A model generated the notes under the pieces. It searched no databases. It had not been told where the DNA came from and saw nothing but the letters and a program-made list of their open reading frames with translations. Of a DNA stretch of 64,000 nt, positions 16,757 to 25,946 are shown piece after piece. Each line of letters begins with the position of its first letter. Position 1 is the first letter of the stretch. This DNA is from Haladaptatus salinisoli (lineage in GTDB: Archaea; Halobacteriota; Halobacteria; Halobacteriales; Haladaptataceae): the NCBI RefSeq assembly GCF_020614375.1, contig NZ_CP085330.1:475872-539871 (forward strand), written 5' to 3'. The translations under genes were made by a program, and so were the position numbers.

Positions 16757-18544
16757 ATGACAACTGACCGAAAGGAATTACCATCCTCCGACCGAGTACC
16801 CAGTACGATGGTTGCGCTTACGACGGACTTGGCGCTCACCATCCTGATGGGCGGGTTCCTCCTCCTCGTGCTGTACTACGTACTGCGCGTTGAGGACTGG
16901 CGGTCGTACACGCCCGCAGGTGGGGGGTGGGGTCAAGTCGAAGACCGACGCGTCGAGTACGCGGAGAAGCCGGCCGGAATCGTTCGCTGGCTGACGACGG
17001 TCGACCACAAGGACATCGGATTGCTCTACGGAACCTTCGGTCTCGTCGCGCTGACGTGGGCCGGATTCGGCGCGATGCTCATGCGAACCGAACTGATAGC
17101 CCCGGAGAGCAACATCCTCGAGGCGACGACGTACAACGGGTTGATGACCTCGCACGGTACCACCATGCTGTTCCTGTTCGCGACGCCGATGATCGCGGCG
17201 TTCGCGAACTACTTCATCCCGCTGCTCATCGGGGCGGACGACATGGCGTTCCCGCGCATCAACGCCATCGCCTTCTGGCTCCTCCCGCCCGCCGCGATCT
17301 TCATCTGGATCGGCTTCCCGCTCATGGCGACGAACGCGGGCGTCCAACCCCCGCAGACGGGGTGGACGATGTACACGCCCCTCTCCGTCGAGCAGGCGAA
17401 CCCCGGCGTCGACTTCCTGCTCCTCGGCTTGCACCTCTCGGGCATCAGCACGACGATGGGAGCCATCAACTTCATCGCCACCATCTTCACCGAGCGCGAC
17501 AAGGACGTCGGCTGGCCGAACCTCGACATCTTCTCGTGGACCGTCCTCACGCAGTCGGGACTCATCCTGTTCGCGTTCCCGATGCTCGGCAGCGCGCTCA
17601 TCATGCTCCTGTTGGACCGCAACTTCGGCACGACCTTCTTCGCGCCTCAGGGCGGTGGTGGCCCGATTCTGTGGCAGCACCTCTTCTGGTTCTTCGGCCA
17701 CCCCGAGGTGTACATCATCGTCCTGCCGCCGATGGGCCTCGTCAGCCTCATCCTCCCGCGATTCGCGGGGCGGAAGCTGTTCGGGTTCAAGTTCGTCGTC
17801 TACTCGACGCTCGCCATCGGCGTCCTTTCGTTCGGCGTCTGGGCCCACCACATGTTCGCCACCGGCATCGACCCGCGGATTCGGCTCAGTTTCATGGCGG
17901 TGTCGCTCGCCATCGCCATCCCGAGCGCGGTGAAGGTGTTCAACTGGATCACCACGATGTGGAACGGCCGACTCCGCCTCACCGCGCCGATGCTGTTCAG
18001 CATCGGTTTCGTGCAGAACTTCATCATCGGCGGCGTGACGGGGGTCTTTTTGGCGGCGATTCCCGTCGACCTCGTGCTCCACGACACCTACTACGTCATC
18101 GGCCACTTCCACTACATCGTGGTCGGCGCCATCGCCGTCGCGTTGTTCGCGGCCATCTACTACTGGTTCCCCATCTACACCGGCAAGATGTACCAGAAGA
18201 AGCTCGCACACTGGCACTTCTGGCTGACGATGATCGGCGTGAACGTGACGTTCTTCGCCATGCTGTTCCTCGGCTACGACGGCATGCCGCGGCGGTACGC
18301 GACCTACCTCCCGCAGTTCACCACGTGGCACCAGGTCGCCACCCTCGGCGCGTACGTCCTCGGACTGGGGCAGGTCATCTTCACCTGGAACATCGTCCAG
18401 TCGTGGTACGAAGGCCCCGAGGTCGAGAGCGGCGACCCGTGGGGACTCGAGGCGGAAGGACTGCGCTCGAACGAGTGGACGTGGTTCGAGAAGAAGCGCG
18501 AGACCGCGCTCGCGGACGGCGGCGAAGAGGGAGGTGAGAACTGA
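16757..18544 (+). CDS. coxA: Heme-copper cytochrome c oxidase subunit I (type A1)
   Basis: 595 aa with 12 core transmembrane helices plus an N-terminal helix (about 18-40). It reduces O2 to water at the heme a3-CuB site and pumps protons. Visible ligands are TSHGTTMLF (low-spin heme His), WFFGHPEVYI (CuB His, the D-channel Glu of type A1 oxidases and the cross-linked Tyr), WAHHMF (two CuB His) and GHFHYIV (heme a3 and heme a His). PSAVKVFNW carries the K-channel Lys. The stop TGA overlaps the ATG of the next small gene by one base, indicating translational coupling. No subunit II or III gene is next to it. Confidence 0.95.
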   Translation: MTTDRKELPSSDRVPSTMVALTTDLALTILMGGFLLLVLYYVLRVEDWRSYTPAGGGWGQVEDRRVEYAEKPAGIVRWLTTVDHKDIGLLYGTFGLVALTWAGFGAMLMRTELIAPESNILEATTYNGLMTSHGTTMLFLFATPMIAAFANYFIPLLIGADDMAFPRINAIAFWLLPPAAIFIWIGFPLMATNAGVQPPQTGWTMYTPLSVEQANPGVDFLLLGLHLSGISTTMGAINFIATIFTERDKDVGWPNLDIFSWTVLTQSGLILFAFPMLGSALIMLLLDRNFGTTFFAPQGGGGPILWQHLFWFFGHPEVYIIVLPPMGLVSLILPRFAGRKLFGFKFVVYSTLAIGVLSFGVWAHHMFATGIDPRIRLSFMAVSLAIAIPSAVKVFNWITTMWNGRLRLTAPMLFSIGFVQNFIIGGVTGVFLAAIPVDLVLHDTYYVIGHFHYIVVGAIAVALFAAIYYWFPIYTGKMYQKKLAHWHFWLTMIGVNVTFFAMLFLGYDGMPRRYATYLPQFTTWHQVATLGAYVLGLGQVIFTWNIVQSWYEGPEVESGDPWGLEAEGLRSNEWTWFEKKRETALADGGEEGGEN

Positions 18545-18753
18545 TGGACGACTCCACGTTCGACCGCGAGACGCTCCTCGACATCACGGTGAACGTCGTT
18601 CCGATGCTCATCCTGCTGTTCTTCGTCGTCCTGTTCACCGTCTGGACGCCGTGGGAGGGCCAACCCTTGATATACGCCATCTCCCACTTCCTGACCATCT
18701 TCCCGCTTCTGGTGCTCGCGCTGCTGACGTGGGTGGCGGCGCACTACATCTGA
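18544..18753 (+). CDS. Small two-helix membrane protein coupled to oxidase subunit I
   Basis: 69 aa with two transmembrane helices (about 16-36 and 46-66) joined by a short TVWTPWEGQP loop. The start codon shares a base with the coxA stop, so it is translated with coxA and is likely a small accessory or assembly subunit of the oxidase. Similar tiny proteins are common next to haloarchaeal cox genes (I recall a DUF6684-type label, not checked). Role inferred from position only. Confidence 0.8.
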   Translation: MDDSTFDRETLLDITVNVVPMLILLFFVVLFTVWTPWEGQPLIYAISHFLTIFPLLVLALLTWVAAHYI

Positions 18754-18792
18754 AGCGGAGTCGAACGCGACGAACTGAAAATCGGAAGTTCG

Positions 18793-19812
18793 TCAGTCGA
18801 GGTCTATCGAGACGCGCTCGCCCGACCTCGCCGACTCGTAGGCCGCCTCCGTGAGCGCGGTCACGGCGAACGCGTCGCGGGCGGTCGCGGGGGGTTCTTC
18901 CCCGCTCTCGATGGCGTCGATGAACGCCGCGGCCTTGCTATCGTGGCGTTGATTGTCGAGGAAGGGGACGACGGTCGTACTGTCCTCTTCTATCTCCGTC
19001 AACTGGCGGGGTTCCCACTGTCGCCCTTCGAGGTACAGCGCCCCCTCGTCGTCCCAGACGTGGACGTGTTCGCGGACGCAGGGCGCGTCGCTGTACACCG
19101 AGATGCTGGCGGACGACCCCTCCTCGAACTCGACCGTGAGTTGCGCCCGTTTGTCCACCCGCCGGGCGTCGTCGGCGAACTTCATGTTCGCCTGCACGGA
19201 GGTGGGCGTCAGTCCGGTCGTCCAGAGGACGGCGTCGATGAGGTGACTGCCGGTGTCGTAGAGGTTGCCGCCGCCGGAGAGGTCGGGGTCGGTTCGCCAC
19301 GTGTCCTCGAACCGCGAGATCCAGTTCTGCGTGATCTCGGCGCTGATGAACCGCGGCGTCAGGTCGGTCCCGTTCCACCGCTCTCGCGCGCGGACGAACG
19401 CCTGATTGAGGTGACGCTGGTAGCCGACCATGAGCACTTGGTCGCCCTCGCTCCGTTCGACGAGTTCGCGGGCCGTCTCGCGGTCGGTCGTGAGCGGTTT
19501 GTCGCAGAGGACGTGTAGTCCGCGGTCGAACGCCTTCGTCACCTGCTCGTAGTGGAACGCGTGCGGCGTTCCGATGAGTACGGCGTCCAACTCCTCCGCG
19601 TCGAGCATCTCGTCGTACGCCTCGTACCGCGAGCCTTTCCCGACGTAGAGTTTCTCTCCCGCCTCGTCTCGCGCCGCATCGCTCACGTCCGCGAGGGCGA
19701 CGACCGTCGAGCGGGGGTCTTCCTCGAACTCCCGACCGACGGTCTGTCCGATGTAACCACCGCCGACGACTCCGACTCTAAGCTTCTCCTGTTGTGGATT
19801 TGCGCCTGACAT
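18793..19812 (-). CDS. Gfo/Idh/MocA family NAD(P)-dependent oxidoreductase
   Basis: 339 aa. The N-terminal Rossmann fold shows RVGVVGGGYIGQTVG (GGGxxG), followed by the family's signature lysine motif in a variant form, LHVLCDKPLTTDRETA (DKP instead of EKP). The C-terminal domain has the GGGNLYDTGSHLIDAVLW segment with the conserved Asp and His of sugar dehydrogenases (D-x3-H). Members oxidise or reduce sugars, inositol or biliverdin. It ends 40 bp from the coxA partner gene, convergent, and has no sugar genes beside it. Confidence 0.92.
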   Translation of the reverse strand: MSGANPQQEKLRVGVVGGGYIGQTVGREFEEDPRSTVVALADVSDAARDEAGEKLYVGKGSRYEAYDEMLDAEELDAVLIGTPHAFHYEQVTKAFDRGLHVLCDKPLTTDRETARELVERSEGDQVLMVGYQRHLNQAFVRARERWNGTDLTPRFISAEITQNWISRFEDTWRTDPDLSGGGNLYDTGSHLIDAVLWTTGLTPTSVQANMKFADDARRVDKRAQLTVEFEEGSSASISVYSDAPCVREHVHVWDDEGALYLEGRQWEPRQLTEIEEDSTTVVPFLDNQRHDSKAAAFIDAIESGEEPPATARDAFAVTALTEAAYESARSGERVSIDLD

Positions 19813-19888
19813 GAATTGTACCTGGGACTGGAGTAAATCTTTCCGCTCGTCGGTTGGCGGGGTCGGGACTTATGTCTCACGGCGGTCG

Positions 19889-21130
19889 CTACGATTCGTA
19901 CGCGAGCGCGACGACCCGACCGTCACCGTAGGTGACGTAAATTTCCTCGGCACCGTCGCCGTCCAGGTCGGCGAGCGCCGGATGCGTGTAGATGGGAACC
20001 GACCGCTCGTACGTCGCCAACACGTCGCCCGAGTCGGGTTCGACGACGGCGACCGTGCCGTCGTTCGTCGTCGCCACGAGTTCGGACTCGTCGTCGCCGT
20101 CCACGTCGCCGACGAGCGGCGGCGGCGTCATCTGCGTACCGGTCGTCAGCGAAGTCTTCCACTCGACGCTGCCGTCGGTCGCCCGAAGCGCGAACAGCGT
20201 CCCGTCGCGGGAGACGGCGTACACCTCCGGCGTACCGTCCCCGTCCGCGTCCGAGACGTCGTGAACCGCCGCGAGGTCGCCGACCGAACGGCGCCACTCG
20301 ACGCTTCCGTCGTTCCCGTCCACGAGGACGACGGCACCGCCCGACGTCGCGACCGAGATCTCGATCGCGGGGTCGTCGTCCGCCTGTCCGGTGCCCATCC
20401 AGAGGATGGAGCTATCGACGGCGTCGTTCCGCCATTCGGTTCGGTTGTCTCCGTTCAGCAGCACGACGCGGCCGCCGTCGGCCGACGCCACGCCGACCGC
20501 GAGTTCGGTGGAACCGTCGGCGTCGAAATCGGCGGCGGCGGGTTGCGCCCACACCGTGCCGCCGAGGTTCCGACTCCACAGCGCGGTTCCGTTCGCCCGG
20601 ACGACCGAGAGCTGCCCTTTCACGTCCACCACGGCGGTCTCCCGTCCCGAGTCGGGCGCGAGGTTCGAAACGACGGGCTGCGTGTAGCCATACGCGCTGA
20701 GTTCGTGACGCATCTCCTCGTCGCCCGAGAGCGGATGGTAGGCCGTGACTCGCTGCTCCGTACTCGTCGCCAGCACCTCTCGGGTTCCGTCGCCGTCGAA
20801 GTCCGCCACGGTCGGGTCGGCAACGGCGTGGAGGGTGCAGTTGGCGGGCGAGACCCGGTCGTCCCAGACGACGCTACCGTCGTTCGCGTCGAGCGCGTAC
20901 AGCCCGCACCCCGTCCCGTTTCCGCGGTCGCTTATCGGCGCGAAGACGAGCGACCGTCCCGAGACGTTGGCCGCCGCCGGGGCGTGGTGATTTCCGTTCA
21001 TGTCTCGCCCGGTGTCGCTGACCCAGCGTTCCGAGAGCGTCCCGCCGTCGCTCGCGCCGAACGCGACGAATCCGACGCCGACGAGGGCGGCGACGGCGAC
21101 GAAGAGAACCGCCCCGGTTGTGAAGCGCAT
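19889..21130 (-). CDS. Membrane-anchored FG-GAP/PQQ-like beta-propeller protein
   Basis: 413 aa. The N-terminus (about 6-26) is one hydrophobic helix, a signal anchor. The rest consists of repeated beta-propeller blades with calcium-loop motifs DFDGDGTREVLATS, DFDADGSTELAVGV, DADGDGTPEVYAVS, DVDGDDESELVATT and DLDGDGAEEIYVTY, alternating with PQQ-type strands such as DGSVEWRRSVGDL. The mature domain would face the outside. No catalytic site is visible; such propellers bind ions, sugars or proteins. It lies downstream of the GT-C glycosyltransferase gene on the same strand (123-bp gap), so a role at the cell surface is likely. Confidence 0.82.
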   Translation of the reverse strand: MRFTTGAVLFVAVAALVGVGFVAFGASDGGTLSERWVSDTGRDMNGNHHAPAAANVSGRSLVFAPISDRGNGTGCGLYALDANDGSVVWDDRVSPANCTLHAVADPTVADFDGDGTREVLATSTEQRVTAYHPLSGDEEMRHELSAYGYTQPVVSNLAPDSGRETAVVDVKGQLSVVRANGTALWSRNLGGTVWAQPAAADFDADGSTELAVGVASADGGRVVLLNGDNRTEWRNDAVDSSILWMGTGQADDDPAIEISVATSGGAVVLVDGNDGSVEWRRSVGDLAAVHDVSDADGDGTPEVYAVSRDGTLFALRATDGSVEWKTSLTTGTQMTPPPLVGDVDGDDESELVATTNDGTVAVVEPDSGDVLATYERSVPIYTHPALADLDGDGAEEIYVTYGDGRVVALAYES

Positions 21131-21253
21131 CGAGTGTCCTTGGAATTCGTCGGGGAAAAGCGCTCCCTCTCGGCGACGGGATTCGAGGCGCGTACCACGT
21201 TCGTTCTGCGCCCCGCGAGCGTCGGCGAACGTCCCGATCTGATCGGACGAACG

Positions 21254-22882
21254 CTACGTCGGGAGCGGTCCCGTCGGACCGGAAGTGGTCGGGTGCCACC
21301 CATCCGCCACCTCGAAGATGGCGACTCCGTCGTTTTCGAACACGAGGCGATACTGCGACGAGGAGAGCATGGTCGCCATCATCGTGTTCGGTTGCGACAT
21401 CTGCATCCCGCGAATCGTGTAGGTTCCTTTCGGAACGTAGACGTAGTCGGGGTGGACTCGAATCTCCATCAACCGTCCCGTCAAGCAGTACGAACTGTGA
21501 CACCGCGATAGCTGGCGGAAGTGACGCAACTGGGAGCGATACTGGGAGTGACCCTTCCACTCGACGCCCCAGGGGCCGACGAGTATCGTCCGGTCGGTCT
21601 GCTGCGGAAACCACTCGGCCGCGTCCCCCAGCACGACGAACTCCGCGGACGGACTGGTGTTCGATTCCGCCCACGCCATCGCCTCGACGTCGCCGTCGTC
21701 CACGAACTGCGGAAGCGACGGACTCCCGGCGTGAGCGTTCAACCCGCCCGTCGCGTACAGCGTCCCGCCGCTGAGTCCGACGGTCACGAGGAGCACGACC
21801 GAGAACGTCACGACCTTCTCTCGGTTCAGCGACACCAACGCGCCGTCCTTCAACCAGCGAGCGATTCCGTCGAAGACGAATCGCGCGCTGACGAGCGCGC
21901 CGACGAGGAACACGAAACGGGGTTCGCCTATGGCCGCGACGACGACGAACAACCACGCCGGCAGGAAGAACTCCCGTTTCAGCACTAGCCAGAGACACCC
22001 GACGGCGGGAATCATGTACCAAACGGACAGGAACGGCGGTTCGTTGAGTTGTTGCTTGAACAGGTGTTTCACCGTGGGAATAACGCCCCCGATGCCGCCG
22101 TGGGTGCCCGCCGCGGCCGCGAACACGGTCGAACCGTGCATCGAGAGCACCGCGCTCCACCACGGCGCGGTGAGGACGACGCCCCCGACGCCGACGAGCG
22201 AGCCGTAGAGGAACCCGCGAAGCGACCGGTCGAACCGAACGTAGAGCAGGAAGAAGCTCATCGCGAAGAAGATGGTGTACATGGGGTGGGTGAGAATCGT
22301 CAGCGAGAACGCGATGAGCGACGGGACGAGCCACCGAACGTCGCGCTCTCGAAAGAGGTGGAGCCCCGAGTAGATGCCGGTGAGCGCGAACAGCATGGCC
22401 GGCGCGCGGACGATGCCGCCGGCGGAGATGTGCCACTGGAGTATCTGCGGGCTGACGGCGACGATGAGGGTCGCGAGCGACGCCTGCGGTCGCGACCCGG
22501 ACAGGTCGCGGACGAAGAAGTACAGCGGGACGAGGTACGCGACGGTGACGAGCCCGGGAAGGAATCGGGCGATAGTGAACGGGCTCAGGTGCGTCACGTC
22601 GAGTATCACCGCCAACGCGTAGAACATGAGCGGCGGGTAGGCGAACGGGACGCCGTCGGCGGTGTATCCCGGGATGGTCTTCGGGAGGGCGTACCCGTTC
22701 TCGCCGATGTGTTCCGCGATCTGGAAGTACAGTCCCGCCCCGAACGAGGGGTACGAGTGAGAGCTGAGATAGAAGTAAAAAATACCGAATCCGGCGAGTA
22801 ACGCCGGGAGAAGCCACGGTAGCTCGTAACCGAGTCCGTGCTGTTCTTGTGTCGTTTTCGAGTCCGTCTGATGACTAGCCAT
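21254..22882 (-). CDS. Polytopic GT-C-type glycosyltransferase-like membrane protein
   Basis: 542 aa with about 10-11 transmembrane helices in the first 370 residues and a soluble C-terminal domain. The first extracellular loop carries GLYFQIAEHIGENGYALP and PFAYPPLMFYAL, typical of the loop near the lipid-phosphate-sugar site of GT39/GT83-like and PTPS-related membrane proteins. These enzymes transfer sugars from dolichyl phosphate carriers outside the membrane. The C-terminal part (FVVLGDAAEWFP) is soluble and may bind acceptor. Donor and acceptor are unknown. The beta-propeller gene follows on the same strand. Confidence 0.78.
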   Translation of the reverse strand: MASHQTDSKTTQEQHGLGYELPWLLPALLAGFGIFYFYLSSHSYPSFGAGLYFQIAEHIGENGYALPKTIPGYTADGVPFAYPPLMFYALAVILDVTHLSPFTIARFLPGLVTVAYLVPLYFFVRDLSGSRPQASLATLIVAVSPQILQWHISAGGIVRAPAMLFALTGIYSGLHLFRERDVRWLVPSLIAFSLTILTHPMYTIFFAMSFFLLYVRFDRSLRGFLYGSLVGVGGVVLTAPWWSAVLSMHGSTVFAAAAGTHGGIGGVIPTVKHLFKQQLNEPPFLSVWYMIPAVGCLWLVLKREFFLPAWLFVVVAAIGEPRFVFLVGALVSARFVFDGIARWLKDGALVSLNREKVVTFSVVLLVTVGLSGGTLYATGGLNAHAGSPSLPQFVDDGDVEAMAWAESNTSPSAEFVVLGDAAEWFPQQTDRTILVGPWGVEWKGHSQYRSQLRHFRQLSRCHSSYCLTGRLMEIRVHPDYVYVPKGTYTIRGMQMSQPNTMMATMLSSSQYRLVFENDGVAIFEVADGWHPTTSGPTGPLPT

Positions 22883-23185
22883 GGTTGGAATCGGAGGCGA
22901 CCGCTCGGCGGAGCACGGCGGCGGCGTTCTCGTTCGAGGGGGACTATCGCCGGATTCGTTCTTTGTTATCCAGTGGCTATCGGCGGTACAGTGACGAATA
23001 CCGACCTCAGGACGACGGTAGGCGATCGTTCCCCGGAAGTAACGTCGAATTTCTGAACTGTTCCGCGCGGAGGGCGCGCCGGTCGACCGGTTGCGAGCGA
23101 CCCGGAGCGTCTCTCGCGGCGAGCGGCGGTCTCGTCGCGCCGTCGTCGCCGTCCGGTCGAGCGCCGCATCGTCGAGACGTCCGCG
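22883..23185. other. 303-bp gap with no recognisable gene
   Basis: This is the upstream region of the glycosyltransferase gene and downstream of the ABC permease gene. The part near 22965-22990 (ttctttgttatccagtggct) is AT-richer and may be promoter. No coding frame with the right composition is seen. Confidence 0.5.
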
Positions 23186-24445
23186 TTACTCGTAGCGAAG
23201 CGCGTCGATGGGGTCGGTTTGTGCGGCGTCCCACGCCGGGTAGATTCCGGCCAGGATACCGACGATAACGCCGACCGCGACGGCGATACCGAACCATTCG
23301 GGTCGGAACGCGAGCGGTAAGCCGATGAACTCCGCCGCGACGTAGCCGCCGCCGAGTCCGACGAGCGCGCCGAACGCCGACCCGAACATGCCGAGCAACA
23401 CCGCCTCGAACAGGAACAACTGGAGCACGTCGGAGTTTTGCGCGCCGACGGCTTTCATGATGCCGATCTCGCGAGTTCGCTCGGTGACGCTCACGAGCAT
23501 GATGTTGGCGATGCCGATGGCACCGACCACGAGCGAGATGAGCGCGATACCGGTTATGTACGCGGTGAACGTGTTGCTCACCTGTTTGACCTGGTTGATG
23601 AGTTCCTCCTGCGTGGTGACTTTGAACCGATAGTTACTCGATTTCAGCTGTCGGGCGTCGGAGCGTTCTCCGAGGTACGTGTACACTCGACCCTGCACCG
23701 CGTCCACCTTCGCCGGATTCTCCGCCAGTACGAGCACTCGTCCGTAGACGCGCTGGTTCTCGTTCGCCGAGGGGCTGTACACCGTTCGCTGGTAGAACGG
23801 GTCGGTCGGCGCGAAGATGCGCGGCGTCGGCCCTTCGCTGATGCTGAGGGCCGACTCCTCGGACGGTTCGACGATACCGACGACCGTCGCGTTCACCTGT
23901 CGACCGCCCGCGGCCCGCGTGAGGGTGATGTTGTCGCCGACGGAGACGTTCTCGTTCCCGAACATCCGCGTGGCGGGGCGATTCAGGACGACTTCGCGTT
24001 CCCCGCTCTGGAACGCCCCGCCCGCGATGAACTCCTTGTTCTTCACGTCGAAGTACGACGGCGTCGTCACGACGACCCACTGTCGACCCACCGTCGAGTT
24101 GTTGAACCCGACCGTCGAGGCGGCGACGCCGCTCTCCGGAACCGCGGCTTCGACGCCTTGCAGGGACCGAATCTCGTTGATGTCGTGCTCGGTGAATATC
24201 GTCTGTCCGCCGTCGCCGAAGTTCGGAAGGCCGGTCTGGCTCTCCGACTGCGCGGAGACGTACATCGTCGCCGCGTTCCCTCCCGCGACGGTGTTGACGA
24301 TGTCCGCCTGCAAGCTCGCACCGAGCGTGACGAACGTGATGACCGCGGCCACGCCGATGATGACGCCGAGCGTCGTCAGCGTCGAGCGAAGTTTGTGTTC
24401 GCGAATGTTGCGCCAACTTATCCGGAGGCTCTCGAGAACGTTCAT
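23186..24445 (-). CDS. MacB-like ABC transporter permease (FtsX domain)
   Basis: 419 aa from the ATG at 24445; an upstream extension is open but unconvincing. The plan is that of MacB/LolC permeases: one N-terminal helix (about 19-42, TTLGVIIGVAAVITFVTLG), a large extracytoplasmic MacB-type periplasmic-core domain (about 45-285), and three C-terminal helices with the FtsX signature ERTREIGIMKAVGAQNSDVL. The end, PIDALRYE, is the conserved P-x-x-A-L-R tail. The usual ATPase gene is not adjacent, so the partner ATPase is elsewhere. The substrate cannot be inferred. Confidence 0.9.
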   Translation of the reverse strand: MNVLESLRISWRNIREHKLRSTLTTLGVIIGVAAVITFVTLGASLQADIVNTVAGGNAATMYVSAQSESQTGLPNFGDGGQTIFTEHDINEIRSLQGVEAAVPESGVAASTVGFNNSTVGRQWVVVTTPSYFDVKNKEFIAGGAFQSGEREVVLNRPATRMFGNENVSVGDNITLTRAAGGRQVNATVVGIVEPSEESALSISEGPTPRIFAPTDPFYQRTVYSPSANENQRVYGRVLVLAENPAKVDAVQGRVYTYLGERSDARQLKSSNYRFKVTTQEELINQVKQVSNTFTAYITGIALISLVVGAIGIANIMLVSVTERTREIGIMKAVGAQNSDVLQLFLFEAVLLGMFGSAFGALVGLGGGYVAAEFIGLPLAFRPEWFGIAVAVGVIVGILAGIYPAWDAAQTDPIDALRYE

Positions 24446-24662
24446 CCGCCCCGGTCGTTCTTCGTGTCTTTCATTTCCCGTCCACCCGTCACCAGCTACG
24501 TGCGCCACCGACAAAAATCCACGACGCGAAACGCCCTCTTAATCGGGCGAAACGCCGGATTATACGGGTTTGAACGGTTTTCGCCGTCCCGCGTGCGACC
24601 GGGCTACTCGTCGCCGGCGACTCCCGACGCGGCCGACTTTCGACCGCCCGCTCGAATCTCGC

Positions 24663-25091
24663 TCACGCTTCTTCCATCCTAACCGTGAGCACGGGAACGT
24701 CGGAGATGCGAACCACTTTCTCCGTGACGCTTCCGAGGAGGTAGCGGTCGAGTCCCCGGCGACCGTGCGTGCCCATCACGACGAGATCGATATCGTGGTC
24801 GTCGGCGTAGTCGAGGATGGCGCGGTGCGGCGTTCCCCGGAGCACGGCGGTCTCGACGTCGATTCCCGCTTCGCTCGCCTTCGTCTTGATATCGTCCACG
24901 GCGTCGTCGGCCTCGTCTTCGAGTTCGTCGTAGAGGATATCGGCGCGAACGTCCGGCGGAACGACCGTCTGGTCTACCACCGAGACGACGTGGAGGGTCG
25001 CGTCGTAGGTCGCCGCGATGTCGAGCGCCTGTCGAACGGCTTTCTCGGTCGTCTCGCTTCCGTCCGTCGGGAGGAGGATACGGTCGTACAT
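24663..25091 (-). CDS. Universal stress protein (UspA family)
   Basis: 142 aa from the ATG at 25091. The first strand YDRILLPTDGS has the ATP-contacting Asp, and the C-terminal loop GTHGRRGLDRYLLGSVTEKV fits the ATP-binding pattern G-x2-G-x9-G-S/T. It should bind ATP and act as a dimer. It lies between the permease gene and an HTH regulator gene on the same strand, with gaps of about 217 and 94 bp. Confidence 0.92.
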   Translation of the reverse strand: MYDRILLPTDGSETTEKAVRQALDIAATYDATLHVVSVVDQTVVPPDVRADILYDELEDEADDAVDDIKTKASEAGIDVETAVLRGTPHRAILDYADDHDIDLVVMGTHGRRGLDRYLLGSVTEKVVRISDVPVLTVRMEEA

Positions 25092-25185
25092 CCCTCCGTA
25101 TCTCGCTCGCAATCGGGAAATGACTATCGGCGGCCTCTCCCGCGCCCCCGACCGCAAGTACGGGACGAGTCTTTCGGGACCGAGA

Positions 25186-25584
25186 TCACGCGGTCGGGGT
25201 CGGTCGCTCCGTCTCGGCGTACTTGTCCTCGAACTCCCGAATCAGCCGGCTCATCTCGGCGTACCACTCGTTCACCATCCGTCGCATGTCGCGGGACACC
25301 TCGCCGGGGTCGGTCGGTCGATAGACGTGGTAGTAGCCGCCCTGCTCGTAGTTCACTTGTGATTTCTGGATAAAGCCGGCCTGTAACAGTCGCTGGATGG
25401 AGCGGTAGGCGGTGGAGCGTTCGCGGTCGATGCGCTCCGCTATCTCGTCGATGGTCATCGGCTCGTCGCCGTCTATCACGACCTGATAGCACTTCCTGTC
25501 GAGTTCCTTGAGTCCGTGAATACACTCCAGCAGCCCTTCGCACTCCATATCCTGCTGGAGGTACTCGGCCATGGAATCAGCCAT
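25186..25584 (-). CDS. Winged-helix transcriptional regulator (TrmB/HTH-like)
   Basis: 132 aa from the ATG at 25584 (MADSMAEYLQQDM); the longer open frame upstream is arginine-rich and not credible. The DNA-binding part is MTIDEIAERIDRERSTAYRSIQRLLQAGFIQKSQV (residues about 46-80), followed by a wing with YEQGGYYHVY. The C-terminal helix (MRRMVNEWYAEMSRLIREFE) probably dimerises. An N-terminal CEGLLECIHGL with a second cysteine in KCYQV may sense redox or metal, which is inference. Family members are widespread in haloarchaea without known target. Confidence 0.83.
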   Translation of the reverse strand: MADSMAEYLQQDMECEGLLECIHGLKELDRKCYQVVIDGDEPMTIDEIAERIDRERSTAYRSIQRLLQAGFIQKSQVNYEQGGYYHVYRPTDPGEVSRDMRRMVNEWYAEMSRLIREFEDKYAETERPTPTA

Positions 25585-25946
25585 CGTACGACCCCCGGTA
25601 GGAACTACGGGGGTAAAACGGTTCGTGTGCCTCGTACGACGCTCCGGAACGTTCGGGCGGCCCCGGTCGCGACGTCGGCCCGTTCGCGGCCGACGTCGGT
25701 CGTCCGGTCGGAGGGCCGACGTCCCCGGAACCTTTTTTAGGAAGATGGTCGTTTCGGCAAACAAGGTCGAAGCATGACCACCTCTCTCCTCCACTGACCG
25801 GGCGCCAGTTGGGTCGTCGTCCGCCTCACGGTAGCGGCGCGCACCCACCCTCCCGGTTTCGTTCGCGAGACGTCGACCAGCGCCGAGTGGCGATTTTCGC
25901 CGAGGTACCGACGAAGAGACGCACGCAGACGATTCAACCTTCAACC
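25585..25946. other. 362-bp divergent promoter region between the HTH gene and hflX
   Basis: No gene is visible. A T-rich stretch at about 25730-25740 (ccttttttaggaag) and the segment gggggtaaaacgg near 25610 are the best promoter candidates for hflX and the regulator respectively. Neither can be proved by eye. Confidence 0.45.
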
